Origin: Haematobia irritans | Taxonomy: Eukaryota; Arthropoda; Insecta; Diptera; Muscidae | Direction of reading: 5' to 3' | Length of the DNA stretch: 64,000 nucleotides | Assembly (NCBI RefSeq): GCF_050003625.1 | Contig: NC_134398.1 | Span: 85,003,983 to 85,067,982 of the forward strand | Shown here: positions 1 through 10,275 of the stretch, piece by piece | Numbering within the stretch: position 1 is the first letter of the stretch | Layout: the number at the start of each line of letters is the position of its first letter | The notes under the pieces: generated by a model | What the model saw: the letters and a program-made list of their open reading frames with translations, nothing else | The model's database searches: none | Told to the model about the DNA's origin: nothing | Program-made: the position numbers and the translations under genes

Positions 1-180
1 ATTCGCAGAAAAATGCATGAAATCTTTATTTGAATCCATCATGTTTGAAAATTATTTCATGCAAATGTTGAACACGACTGCGCCTCAAATGGTTCAACCG
101 CTTAGTTCAATTTTAACATACATTGACATTTCCGCCTGAATCTCACAACACAAATGCTTCAATGTTCAATTGAAGTGGAA

Positions 181-420
181 TTGTCTGTATAAACATGAAC
201 AGAGAATGAAGCCGCCTAGTTGCGCCGCCGCCGACCAGTTTTTGCCATTCGAAGCCGCCGCAGAATATGTCGACACATCTCGACTGGAGAATGAAGCCGC
301 CGAGTCGCGCCGCTGATTTCAGTCGCCGCCGACCATTTTTTGCCAGTCGACGCCGCCGCCGAATATGTCGACTATATCGACTCAAATCTAGCCGCCAATT
401 AATCCAAAATATCGATTTAC
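181..420. repeat. GCC-rich imperfect repeat island
   Basis: A G+C-rich patch in very AT-rich surroundings, made of two imperfect copies of a roughly 110-bp unit. Each holds runs of GCCGCC, the phrase 'gaccatttttTGCCAgtcga' or a variant, and 'GAATATGTCGAC'. A related piece lies at about 2780-2870 in reverse orientation (GCCGCCGCCGAC next to a shared 'catgaac...gaatga' stretch). The two may be the split ends of one element interrupted by the repeats between them. Short open frames on both strands follow from the GCC runs and are not taken as genes. Confidence 0.5.
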
Positions 421-484
421 CACAGAAAAATATATTATTAATTTTCATATTTTTTTCAAAATTTTGAAGCTTCCATCCACACCT

Positions 485-655
485 CAAAAAAAAATCGCCT
501 CTCTAAAATATGTTCCAAACATATTTTGCAGGAAGCACATATATTATTGGATACTGCCGAAACATTAATATGTTTGTTTTATGTGAACATATTATATGTT
601 TGGAAGCATTTTGAGCCCAAAAATATTATATGCTTGGAAGAAGAGTGCACATTCG
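485..655 (+). repeat. TIR-6 element fragment (TCAAAAAAAATCGC tip)
   Basis: Begins with CCTCAAAAAAAAATCGCC and continues with repeated variants of 'ATATGTTTGGAAGCA', several lying in inverted orientation so the strand can fold back. The same opening recurs at 1605, 6298 (variant), 11281 and, reversed, at 61850. This copy runs directly into a TIR-1 interior at about 656, as do the copies at 11.3 and 61.5 kb. Confidence 0.6.
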
Positions 656-1200
656 CTCACATAATTTTCACTTCCACGAAATTTTTTAGTTCTGTAATAC
701 AAATAATGTTGAAGAAATTTCTTTCAACGGAGAATCGAACCGAGGACCATATAGTTTGTAAGCCAACACACTATCCACTGGGTACTGTTATGGTCATCAA
801 TAGACAATTATCGTTATAAGTTTATATAGCATAGTCTGCGGCGCCCACGAGCCGATGCAAACAAAATATTATTTAACAGAAACATACATTTGTTTGCCAC
901 GTGGAGGCAGACGCCTTGCATGCAAAGGGTGGTGGGTTCAATTCCTGCTCCGACCGAACACACATTTACATTTGTACTATATTAAATTTTTATAATGAAA
1001 CTTCGAAATGTAGGTTATTAAATATTTACAGTCAGAAAAGAACAGTGCTTCATATAAACGAAATGGACTGAGCTTTTGGATAAAATATTATTTTTTTATT
1101 GCAAAAATAACAATTTTGTAAAAAAAAACTATTTTTGGGATAAAAGTTTGAAATTTTGGAAAGAATTCAAAAACTCTAACAAAAGAAGAACGTATAAACA
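656..1200 (-). repeat. TIR-1 copy, partial, with two divergent tRNA-like modules
   Basis: Reverse-oriented, diverged copy of the element seen intact at 50087-50985. A minus-strand tRNA-like module lies at about 728-800 and a plus-strand one at about 894-961 (box-B-like GGTTCAATTCC). The A-box part of the plus module has been shortened. The end with the CACGCAAAG tip is degenerate; the other end is replaced by TIR-6 sequence. Confidence 0.6.
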
Positions 1201-1605
1201 TACATAAATAATTTTATAATATACACATAAATTTATTTAGGCTTGAACAGTTTTTTTACTAGCATTTAACACAATTTTAAATGCATTTAAAACTTATCGT
1301 GTTTTGTACTTAATTTCATTTTTACCTTTAAGGCCGGTATTAAGTTAGCATTATCGCTCTAAAATGTTTTACATTTTACTTTTCTTTAATAATTCATTTG
1401 AAAGAAAATAAACTTTTTCAATTGTTTTAGCTGCAAAACTCGAAATTAATGCTCGCTTTAATATTAGAAGGTATCCGTCGACTCTCTTGGGCTACTTATT
1501 AATAAAGAGGAACTAAACTTTGTTTTTATACATTTTTCACTGTTTCCTCCTTTTTTCATTTTACTGTCCCAACTCTAAAAAGAATATGAATATTTTGATT
1601 CTCGT
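1200..1605. repeat. composite repeat, copy 1 (matches 12110-12530)
   Basis: Closely matches 12110-12530 and, reversed and more diverged, about 60375-60810. Landmarks are 'AAGGCCGGTATTAAGTT', 'AAAACTTATCGTGTTTTG' and 'ACTGTCCCAACTCTAAAAAG'. The last 260 bases of the window look like another diverged member. No coding potential seen. Confidence 0.6.
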
Positions 1606-1800
1606 ACACCCTCAAAAAAAATCGCTTCTCTAACATATGTTCCAAACATATTTTGCAGGAAGCACATATATTACTGGATACCGCCGAAACATTAATATGT
1701 TTGTTTTATGTGAGCATAGTATATGTTTGGAAGCATTTTGAGTCCAAAAATAGTATATGCTTGGAAGAATTCCCCAAAGAAGATTGTGTTCATTCCCTCA
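1606..1800 (+). repeat. TIR-6 element insertion
   Basis: Starts after a TA with CACCCTCAAAAAAAATCGC and interrupts the composite repeat: copy 2 at 12530 continues past this point without it. It contains the same 'ATATGTTCCAAACATATTTTGC' type fold-back units as the other members. The right border is unclear because related sequence continues at 2160-2400. Confidence 0.55.
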
Positions 1801-1859
1801 CATATTTTTAACTTCCACGAAATTTTTGAGTTCTTCGCATCTTTTTCTGTAATACAAAT

Positions 1860-2775
1860 ACGCTGTTTTTTTTCAAATGTCTGTTTTCTTGGTTCCGAAT
1901 GTCTATTCTCTTTATTCCGAATACTCAATCTACTATTCAAATTAAATAATATTTAGACTTAAGCATACCAAATTTTTGGCCATATTATAAAACAGTTTTC
2001 CGAAACAACATACAAGCGGTTTCACAGAAATTGCTCTCATTTCATTCTCTCGCTGTGTTATGTTGATATCTTTTTATTCAACCCTCCCGGTTTCCATCTC
2101 TATTTCTTTCTCTATACTAACTCTCTCTCTCTCTCTCTGTCGCTCTCTGAATAAAGTATCACAACATATATATGTTTACTCGAAATTTGTAAATTTATAT
2201 ATGTTTACATTCACGCATATTATTTTTATGAAACATTCATGCCCCAAACATAATATATTCGAACATATTAACATATGTGTCCCAAACATTTTGTGTTAGT
2301 TTAGGAACATTACATGTTTGCACTTAAGTATATTGTGTTTAAAAATTGTGCCCGAACACACATTTTGTTTATATCGGAACATATGAAAAACATATTTTTC
2401 TAACAGTGTACGTTCCGATTTCTTTTAACGAACCAAGAAAAAGTTGTACCCATAATGATAAACAAAACACGTACATAAATAAAATGCTGCTCTCAAGGCG
2501 AAAACACATGCAGTTTTTATGTCTATTCTCTTGGTTCCGAATGTCTATCCTCTTTGCTCATTCTAATATTCAAATTAAATAATATTTAGACTTAAGCATA
2601 TCAAATGTTTGGCCTTATCATAAAACAGTTTTCCGAAACCGCTTGTATGTTACAAGCGGTTTCTTTTGATTCTCTCGCTGTGTTATGTTAATATCTTTCG
2701 TCAACCCTCCCGGTTTCCATCTCTTTCTTTCTCCATACTCTCTCTCTCTCTCTCTCTGGCGCTCTGTCGATTTTA
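1860..2775 (+). repeat. duplicated (CT)n-containing block
   Basis: A block of about 280 bp with landmarks 'TTCCGAATGTCTATTCTC', 'AATATTTAGACTTAAGCATA', 'CAAGCGGTTTC' and 'CAACCCTCCCGGTTTCCATC', ending in a CT microsatellite, occurs twice: about 1870-2155 and 2513-2760. TIR-6-type sequence lies between them. It also occurs at 12600-12985 and, reversed, at 15793-16024. The second unit here has a perfect 13-bp inverted repeat at 2635-2663 that the other units lack. Confidence 0.6.
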
Positions 2776-2876
2776 TAATGGATGATTGACGCCGCCGAGT
2801 GGATAAATTTATATCGGCTTAGCCGTCAAGCCGCCGCCGACAAAAATGGGTCGGTTTCATTCTCTGAACATGAACG

Positions 2877-3262
2877 TTAAATCGTACGATCTTGGCAGCT
2901 AATTGACCGGTCCCGAACGGGAAATAAAATGTTCACCGAACTCGCCTCTCAACATAAGAATTGAAATATTTTCAATCACAGAAATCAATTTAAAAATTAA
3001 TTGAAAGTCAATTAAAAAATTAATAGATCCAATTAAAAGTATTTTTAATACTATTAAATTTTGTGATTGGCTTTTGTTAGTGATTGATTGTTATTTAAAT
3101 TTTTAATTGAATATTTTTCAAAACTCAATTAAGTGTTTAATTGGAAAAATTTTCGTGAAATTTTTTTCTGTGTACCCATTGAGCCAAAACTGGCCGCTGA
3201 AAATAAGAAGCGTGTAATGAACTTTCTTAACAGAGAAAGCATTCAGTGTTGCCAAAAAGATA
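2877..3262 (-). pseudogene. relic of a DD41D-type mariner, split by an AT-rich repeat
   Basis: Two stretches resemble parts of the DD41D mariner at 42990 and 52749. At 2877-2955, minus strand, the DNA aligns with the segment around the motif PPRSCDLTP, with shared words such as GATCTTGG and ACCGGTC. At about 3169-3245, minus strand, it reads SVKKVHY...GQFWLNGY, joining an N-terminal-like stretch to the first catalytic block, so an internal deletion is inferred. Between them (about 2956-3168) lies a CAATTAA-rich TIR-7-type insertion ending in TTTTTTCTGTGTA. It is more diverged than the two young copies and probably a different subfamily. Confidence 0.5.
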
Positions 3263-4541
3263 AAGGGTGATACGGTCAAAATTTGGTCAATATAAACTTG
3301 ACGTATTTCTTTCAATTTTGCATTTAAAAAACCTGAACACCCCTCAATTTGAAGGTGTGTGTGTGTAGAATGTTGCTCCTATTTTGATTTTGGAATTCAC
3401 TCATCAGTTGTCAAAATGCCGTCCAAGCAAGAAGAGCAGCGTATCGCGCATCGCGAAAATCCGAGCTACTCGCACGCAAAGCTGGCAAAATCGCTAAAAG
3501 TTGCCAAATCAACCGTTACAAATGTAATTAAAGTGTTTGGGGAACGTTTGTCGACAGCCAGGAAGTCTGGATCGGGGGGAAATCGAAATCCGGAAGCCGC
3601 TGAGACGACAAAGAGAGTTGCCGGTAGTTTCAAGCGAAACCCTAACCTCTCTCTCCGAGATGCCGCAAATAAGCTGGGTGTATCGTCTACAACCGTGCAT
3701 CGAGCCAAAAAACGAGCCGGACTATCGACTTACAAGAAGGTAGTGACTACAAATCGCGATGATAAACAAAATACGATGGCCAAAGCGCGATCCCGGAGGC
3801 TGTACACGATGATGCTGACGAAGTTTGACTGCGTGGTAATGGACGACGAAACCTACGTCAAAGCCGCCTACAAGCAGCTTCCGCGTTTTATACGGCAAAA
3901 GGAAGGGGAAAGGTAGAAGATATTTTCAAGCACATAAAACTGTCAAAGTTCGCAAAGAAATATCTGGTTTGGCAAGCCATCTGTACCTGTGGCTTGAAAA
4001 GCAGTATTTTCATAGCTTCCGGGACTGTCAACCAAGAAATTTACGTGAAAGAGTGTTTGAATAAACGTCTGCTGCCTTTCCTGAAGAACACGGATGTTCC
4101 ATACTGTTTTGGCCGGATTTGGCATCTTGCGATTACGGTAAAAAGGCCATGGAGTGGTACGCCGCCAACAACGTGCAGGGGGTCCCAAGGACAAGAACCC
4201 TCCCAACACGCCAGAGCTCCGCCCAATTGAGAAATACTGGGCTATTGTCAAGCGGAACCTAAAGAAGACCAAAAAAACTGCTAAGGACGAGCAGCAGTTC
4301 AAGGCAAACTGGCTTTCTGCGGCGAAGAAGGTGGACAAGGTGGCTGTACAAAATCTGATGGCAGGTGTCAAGCGTGAGGCCCGGTAATTCGGATTTGGAA
4401 AAGCGAAAGCCTAACTGAATATTTTTCCTGAATTTTATACTAATTGAACTTGAAAAAGAAATTTAATTTGATTTTTTTTAAATAAACGATTTCACCGATT
4501 TACACGTTTTCCCTTGACCAAATGTTGACCGTATCACCCTT
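3263..4541 (+). mobile_element. ITmD37E-type mariner/Tc1 transposon, defective
   Basis: A complete element by its ends: 28-bp terminal inverted repeats at 3263-3290 and 4514-4541 (tip AAGGGTGATACGGTCAA, one mismatch between arms), flanked by the TA duplication at 3261-3262 and 4542-4543. At 1279 bp its length is normal for the superfamily. It sits beside the older mariner relic. The transposase inside is broken, so it could only move if another copy supplied the enzyme. Confidence 0.9.
3416..4387 (+). pseudogene. mariner (DD37E) transposase, frameshifted
   Basis: The start at 3416 (MPSKQEEQR) follows a conventional leader inside the left end. Residues 1 to about 120 look like the paired helix-turn-helix DNA-binding region (LAKSLKVAKSTVTNVIK, later LGVSSTTVHRAKKRAG). 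The first acidic block MDDETYVK is at about 3839-3862. The frame breaks near 3915. Sequence resumes in a second frame at about 3994-4130 (NQEIYVKECLNKRLLPFL) and a third from about 4190 to 4387, with PELRPIEKYW carrying the catalytic Glu at 4229-4231. Spacing between the second Asp and that Glu, allowing for the frameshift, fits 37 residues, hence DD37E. At least two indels make it non-functional. Confidence 0.85.
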
Positions 4542-4544
4542 TAG

Positions 4545-4888
4545 TAGCTCAAAAACACTTTTTAAGTATAATTACAGACAAGTGCTTAACACGGGCAAGT
4601 TTTTGGAGGAAACCATACTTGCCAACCAAAAATAAGAAATTTATTGCAAAAATAAAAGCGTTTCCCTAAAGATAATGAAGCCTAAATGACCAACGACCCA
4701 CCGTCACAAATACCTACAGCTTAAATATAATAAAAATCTCACCATCATTCTGAGTATTACAATGATGATGATGATGGGCAAAAATCTGCTATAAATAACT
4801 TCCATCCAAAAATATACTAACTCTCGGTGGGTGAAAACAATTTAATATTGGAACTGCAAATGAAAATGTTTAAATTAGGAGCATATAC
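4545..4888. other. no gene seen
   Basis: AT-rich sequence with a short ATG/GAT microsatellite at about 4761-4777. No conserved frame and no repeat I can match elsewhere in the window. Confidence 0.4.
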
Positions 4889-5000
4889 AGTGAAACCTCT
4901 AGAACTTGGTCACTTTGAAAAGCGGACACTTCTCAAAAGTGGACAATTTTCGTGGTTCTTACATTAATTTTTAATATTTCATAAAAATTAGAACATTTAT
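4889..5000 (+). mobile_element. possible pogo/Tigger-like transposon end
   Basis: The sequence CAGTGAAACCTCTAGAAC followed by TTGGTCACTTTGAAAAGCGGACACTTCTC-type spacing resembles the terminal inverted repeats of pogo/Tigger elements. No matching right end was found before the next repeat at 5325, so this is at best a fragment. The assignment rests on memory of that family's ends. Confidence 0.35.
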
Positions 5001-5324
5001 TCTCTACAAAATCAAATCGTTGAAATAATGAAAAACAACGTATAGCACAGCCAGGATACCCGTAATTTGACACAAAAAGTGGTTTAAGTGATTAAAATTT
5101 GCTTACTGAAAGAAATAATCCAGACATGGAACATTTTATGATCACAAATCCAGTAAAAATACCAAAACAAGCAGAAGATTGAAAACGCGATATGATATAG
5201 GTTCATATGAAACTTAAATTAATCATTTTCACTCAGAGGGCAAGAAGTATTATTTAGCATTGTCCTTAGGAAACTTAAAAAACAATATCTAAAGGAAACA
5301 TGACGTTTCAGTCGAATCTCTACA

Positions 5325-5981
5325 CACTGAAAAAAAGCATACTCGGTTCCAAAGATTTTGTCTTTACTTTAAAAAATTTGGTATTGATTCCGAGCCAAAG
5401 AAGCGGAGAATACAAGTAAGGATACTTTTAAGACACAATTTTCTTTTAAATTTAGGTTTTGTGTACTTGCTTCTAGGAAGCAAATTTTAATTTTTCGCTT
5501 TCTCAGCTTTTTTTTTGTTCATATGCTATCAAAGTCCTTTAAAAACGATTTAACGGCCACTTTATTTTCCAAATTAGGACTCGACTTCCAGTAGAAATTA
5601 TGCTATGTTTGAAGTAAAAAACTTCTTGAAAATAAAGTTTTGAAAAACATGTCCTATATTTGAACGATTTTTTGCTTTGTAGTCAAGATGCAAAAAGACA
5701 ACAAATTTAAAGACAATTTCATTAAATTTAAAGAATTTTTCTGAATTATTAAAGTCAAGTTGACCTTAGCTTATAAATTTTTTCTTTTATGTTAAGATAC
5801 CCATTTTTAAGTCAAATCACTTAATTATAAGGACAATACGACTTCATTGAAAAGTTTATCGACTTTTGGACAAGGAAAATAACTTTATTTTAGAGAAATG
5901 CGTATTCTTTGCTAAGCAAAATTTGTATTCGTATTTTAAAGACATGAAATCTTTGACCTCACGACAATATTTTTTTCAGTG
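5325..5981 (+). repeat. TIR-4 element, full length
   Basis: About 657 bp, starting CACACTGAAAAAAAGCATAC and ending CAATATTTTTTTCAGTG, so the tips are inverted repeats. It matches 18260-18917 closely over its whole length. Both strands hold short open frames, but no known protein motif. Fragments recur reversed at 6431-6844 with 9650-9770, at 39228-39560 and at 40600-41165, and on the plus strand at 60130-60374. Confidence 0.7.
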
Positions 5982-6297
5982 CACAGACGAAAAAGACTGT
6001 TTTTGCACCACGGCTCGCGTAATTTAACTACAGATAATTTTCAAATTTCATTTCAATTATTCACTTTGATACAATTTTTTCTTAATATTTTTTGAGTACT
6101 GTGGTGAATCGTGAGAAGAGTGATTATTCATCAATGGGTATAAAATTTAGCCTATTGCCAAATGTATATAAGTTGTGTAATAATTGTTATGCATTAAGTT
6201 TTATAATGTATGGTCTGATTACATTAATATTCTTAAAAATATACGAAAAGTAAATTTATATATTCATTGGATGGAATTATAATTTATTTAAATACTG

Positions 6298-6430
6298 TAC
6301 ACCCACAAAAATAATCGCTTCTATAACATATACCCTAAACACATTTTGCTTCAATCATATATATTTCCAGGATTGGTTCGAACAAAATATTGTTTGTATT
6401 GTTCAAACATATTATGTTTCACTTTAGGCA
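6298..6430 (+). repeat. TIR-6 fragment
   Basis: Starts after a TA with CACCCACAAAAATAATCGC and continues with ATATGTTTCAC-type fold-back units. It matches the reversed copy that ends at 61850. Confidence 0.5.
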
Positions 6431-7056
6431 TACACTGGTAGAAAAAAAATTTAATGAAATTTTCTTTGTGTATATATATACTTTTAAGGCGCCAATTGGT
6501 TACTTCCATTCTTTTGCTTGCAGCATACTCTGGAAGAAAATTTTGTTTGACTACGGTCAACTTGTCTTTAATAATTCTGAAAAATTTGTGAAATCTTTAA
6601 ATTGGTTGACGTTTTGTGCCTTGACCATAAAGCTAAAAAGTGTTTAAAAATAGGAGATGTTTTTGACATAGCATAATTTCTACTTGAAGTCGAAACTCAA
6701 ATTGGAAATTTAAGCTATCATTAACACATTTTAAATGACTGTTATAGCACATGAAGCAAAAAGCTGAACAAATAAACTAAACGTTGTTTCCTAGAAACAA
6801 GTACACAAACCATAAATTTAAAAGAGAATTGTGCCTTAAAAGTACACACACAAAAATAACTGCAAATATATATTAACAACTTTATTTGTATGTAAAATCT
6901 GCTGATGCTCAACAAATTTGTCTATTGAATATGAGGCATTTGTTGTTGAAATGTGTTTGTAGATGCTTGACAGAGGAAATAATAGAAATATTCTGAATTT
7001 TCAACAAATTGTTTTGTTGCGAAAATAATTGACTGCTATCGATATGAAAACAAAAA

Positions 7057-8802
7057 CAACAAGTACATACGGCCGCAAGTTCGGCCAGGCCGAATCTTAT
7101 GTACCCACCACCATGGATTGCGTAGAAACTTCTACGAAAGACTGTGATTTAGTCCATACATGGTATATATTAGACAAAAAAGTTATGTATAGTTAAGTCT
7201 ACAAATAAATATGGGGGTCGCTTATTTGGGAGCTATATACAATTATGAACTTGATATGGACCAATTTTTGTGTAATTGGGGATCGATTTATCTAAGGGCC
7301 ATATATAACTATAGACCGATATGGACCTAGTTAGGCATGGTTGTTAACGACCATATACTAGCACAATGTACCAAATTTCAACTCACTCGGATGAAATTTG
7401 CTCCTCCAAGAGGTTCCAAAACCAAATCTCGGGATCGGTTTATATGGGGCTATGTACGATTATGGACTGATATGGACCACTTTTGGCATGGTTGTTAAAT
7501 ATCATATACTACCACCACGTACCAAATTTCAAGCAGATCGGATGAATTTTGCTTCTCCAAAAGGCACCGGAGGTCAAATCTGGGGATCGGTTTATATGGG
7601 AGCTATATATAATTATGGACTGATAGGAACCAATTCCTGCATGGTTGTTGGATACCATATACTAACATCACGTACCAAATTTCAACCGAATGGCAAGAAT
7701 TTTGCTCTTCCAAGGGGCTCTGGAGGTCAAATCTGAGGATCGGTTTATATGGGGCCTATATATAATTATGGACCGATATCGACCAATTTTAGCATGGGAG
7801 TTTGAGGCCATATATTAACACCACATACCAAATTTCAACTGAATCAGATGAATTTTGGTCTTCCAAGAGGTTCCGGAGGTCAAATCTGGTGATCGGTTTA
7901 TATGGGGGCTATATATAATTATGAACCGATGTGGACCAATTTGTGCATGGTTGCTATAGACCATATACTAACATAACGTACAAAATTTCAGCCGGATCGG
8001 ACGAAATTTGCTTCTCTTAGCGGCCTCGCAAGCCAAATCGGGGGATCGGTTTATATGGGGGCTATATATAATTATGGACCGATGTCGACCAATTTCTGCT
8101 TGGTTGTTAGAGACCATATACTGACACCATGTACCAAATTTCAGTCGGATCGGATGAAATTTGCTTCTCTTAGGGGCCTCGCAAGACAAATCGGGGGATC
8201 GGTTTATATGGGGGCTATATATAATTATGGACCGATGTGGACCAATTTCTGCTTGGTTGTTAGAGACCATATACTGACACCATGTACCAAATTTCAGTCG
8301 GATCGGATGAAATTTGCTTCTCTTAGGGGCCTCGCAAGACAAATCGGGGGATCGGTTTATATGGGGGCTATATATAATTATGGACCGATGTGGATCAATT
8401 TTTGCATGGTTGTTAGAGACCATATACTAACACCATGTACCAAATTTCAGCCGGATCGGATGAAATTTGCTTCTCTTAGAGGCCTCGCAAGCCAAATTTT
8501 GGGGTCCGTTTATATGGGGGCTATACGTAAAAGTGGACCGATATGGCCCATTTGCAATACCATCCGACCTACATCAATAACAACTACTTGTGCCAAGTTT
8601 CAAGTCGCTTGTTTCTTTCGGAAGTTAGCGTGATTTCAACAGACGGACGGACGGACGGACGGACATGCTCAGATCGACTCAGAATTTCACCACGACCCAG
8701 AATATATATACTTTATGGGGTCTTAGAGCAATATTTCGATGTGTTACAAACGGAATGACAAAGTTAATATATCCCCCATCCTATGGTGGTGGGTATAAAA
8801 AT
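7057..8802 (+). mobile_element. hairpin-ended element with 153-bp tandem repeats, copy 1
   Basis: Left end AACAAGTATATACGGCCGCAAG with the palindrome TTCGGCCAGGCCGAA. Right end has GGACGGACGGAC runs, then ATATCCCCCATCCTATGGTGGTGGGTATA, a terminal palindrome. It lies inside TIR-2: the partner copy near 58960 reads straight through the site (GAAAACAAAAACAAAAATAC). No transposase or reverse transcriptase is visible, so it is probably non-autonomous. Members at 16026-17866 and 50993-54365 share both ends. Class uncertain. Confidence 0.7.
7230..8570 (+). repeat. 153-bp tandem repeat array (about 8-9 units)
   Basis: Each unit holds 'TTATATGGGGGCTATATATAAT', 'TATGGACCGATATGGACCAA', 'CATATACTAACACCACGTAC', 'CCGGATCGGATGAA' and 'AGAGGCTCCGGAGG' or variants. 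Units are 153 bp, that is 51 codons, so one frame stays open over several units (open stretches 7398-7736 and 8055-8633). The middle units are nearly identical to one another, suggesting recent unequal exchange. The complementary strand is also partly open (7968-8423), which argues against a protein. Confidence 0.85.
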
Positions 8803-9871
8803 ACAAGACTGGTTACGCGCACATCGCTGAGAATATGTACGAAAGCTAAAAGAAGTATGCGAAGAATACCGTTAGAACAAAATGAGTATGAGCACATACA
8901 CGTGTATGATAGCAAGCAAAGAGCTCATTCATCAGAGAATTTATAAATGTTTGAGAAAAATTTATATTTTTCAATTTGGTAGTTTCCTTAATGTGTTTGT
9001 TGTATGAGATAGTTAATAAACCCATATTAATATTGGGATTAGAGTTATTACAATTCTAATTAACTAGAATATATAGCACTGGGCAAAAAGTTGTCAACAT
9101 GCTTGCTAGACCCTGGACTACTCAAATTTAAAATCGTCTTACATTTACAAAACTGAGTATAGGATTTTCGACACAAAAATGTTACATGTTCCCCGTCCAA
9201 AAATAGCATTTTGATCATATTCCTTATCTGTGTGTACTTAACAAAATATCTCCAAAATTGTTCCGGCAATTTTGGTGCAATAATTCTGTCAATTTCAATT
9301 AATTTTTTTTTTTTGTCAATACACCAATAAATTTGTTACAGTCATTGATAGACTCCAACAAACCACATACAAATTTTTTCGTTCAAACTCAAAAATATTT
9401 GTTAAGGATTAAACGTAACGTTCAACAACAAATATTTTGTACTGTTGGATGCTCAACAAATTACTTACAAATTATGTTACTGAGAACACAAATTATTTGT
9501 TGTCTTCTGATGATGGTAACGATTGCTAACAACTTTTTTGTAATAATGGTTATTAAAAGTACAAATTAGTTTGTTGCAGGAAAATTAACAAATTTTGTTA
9601 TTGGTTTTCCAACAAAAGTTATTGGTTCTCAAACTTATTTTTATCTGTGTATACTTACTCCAGTTCTCCGCTTTTACGGCTTCTACGGAATCCATACCAA
9701 AATCATTAATGTACAGACAAAATCTTTAGAACAAGGTATATTTTTTTTCAGTGTTATTATAATTTAGCAAAACTAATATAATTATTGTAGTACAATAACT
9801 GGTATTGATTCCGAGCCGCAGCTGCGGTATCTTTAAAATAAAGACACTTTCCTGGCTTCAAATCTCAAACG

Positions 9872-10275
9872 CCAGTAAACCCACCAGGAAGGAAATATTT
9901 GTTTAATTTTAGAAAATTTAAGGTAATATTAGAAAGGTTTAACTAAATTGTATTACAAACACAGATATCACGATGATTTAATACAAATTAGTAAATATTT
10001 TTTGGCAAATTAAATAAAATGTATTATACATAAAATTGGAGTTTAAAATTGCAAAAATATCTTTAGTGCCATACGATGCTCATGATGGGCGTATTATTAG
10101 CAAAATAAACAAATTTTAAGAAATTATAAACTATTTTGTGTGAGACACGAATTTAGTAAGTCTTTATGCTTCAGTTTTTTAGTTAATTTAACTAACGTAC
10201 ACAAAAAATTATTAAAAGAACACTAGAATTAAATTGGCTTTAGTCTCATATAGGGTTATTTTTTTTTTTTAGTGT
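9872..10275 (+). repeat. TIR-3 copy, diverged
   Basis: Begins GTAAACCCACCAGGAAGG and ends near ATTTTTTTTTTTTAGTGTGGG. It holds the family's internal landmarks 'AATATCTTTAGTGCCATACG' and 'CATGATGGGCGTATTA'. Older than the copy at 29693-30199. Confidence 0.55.

Larger units (their letters stand above)
6845..9649 (+). mobile_element. TIR-2 element, interrupted by a hairpin-ended element
   Basis: Tips CACACAAAAATAACTGC at 6845 and TTATTTTTATCTGTG ending at 9649 are inverted repeats flanked by TA (6843-6844 and 9650-9651). Without the insertion at about 7057-8802 it is about 1.06 kb. An inverted partner is at 57020-59191, and the two align on both sides of each other's insertions. Inside are ACAAATT/CAACAAA-rich repeats and a TIR-5-like stretch at about 9170-9232. 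The small open frame at 9333-9569 is shared with the partner (57100-57321), but its sequence is repeat-like and I do not call it a gene. Confidence 0.75.
6431..9770 (-). repeat. TIR-4 copy (reverse), split by a TIR-2 element
   Basis: Left part 6431-6844 and right part 9652-9770 are reverse-oriented TIR-4 sequence. Joining 'CTTAAAAGTA' at 6835-6844 to 'TACTTACTCC' at 9652 restores the order seen at 5325-5981. The intervening TIR-2 element therefore inserted at a TA inside this older copy. The outer left tip is poorly preserved. Confidence 0.5.

Noticed and set aside
143..487. 114-codon minus-strand frame as a gene
   Set aside because: It is open because of GCC-rich repeat composition and overlaps an equally open plus-strand frame (267-467).
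8640..8662. CRISPR-like or other short-spaced array (GGACGGAC runs)
   Set aside because: Simple tetranucleotide repeat within the hairpin-ended element; eukaryotic context.
9507..9530. second hammerhead core (CTGATGATGG)
   Set aside because: No GAAAC partner and no stem II complement within range.
9333..9569. 78-codon frame shared with 57100-57321 as a conserved gene
   Set aside because: Both lie in the two TIR-2 copies, so the match reflects the repeat; the peptide is built from CAACAAA/ACAAATT repeats and has no domain.
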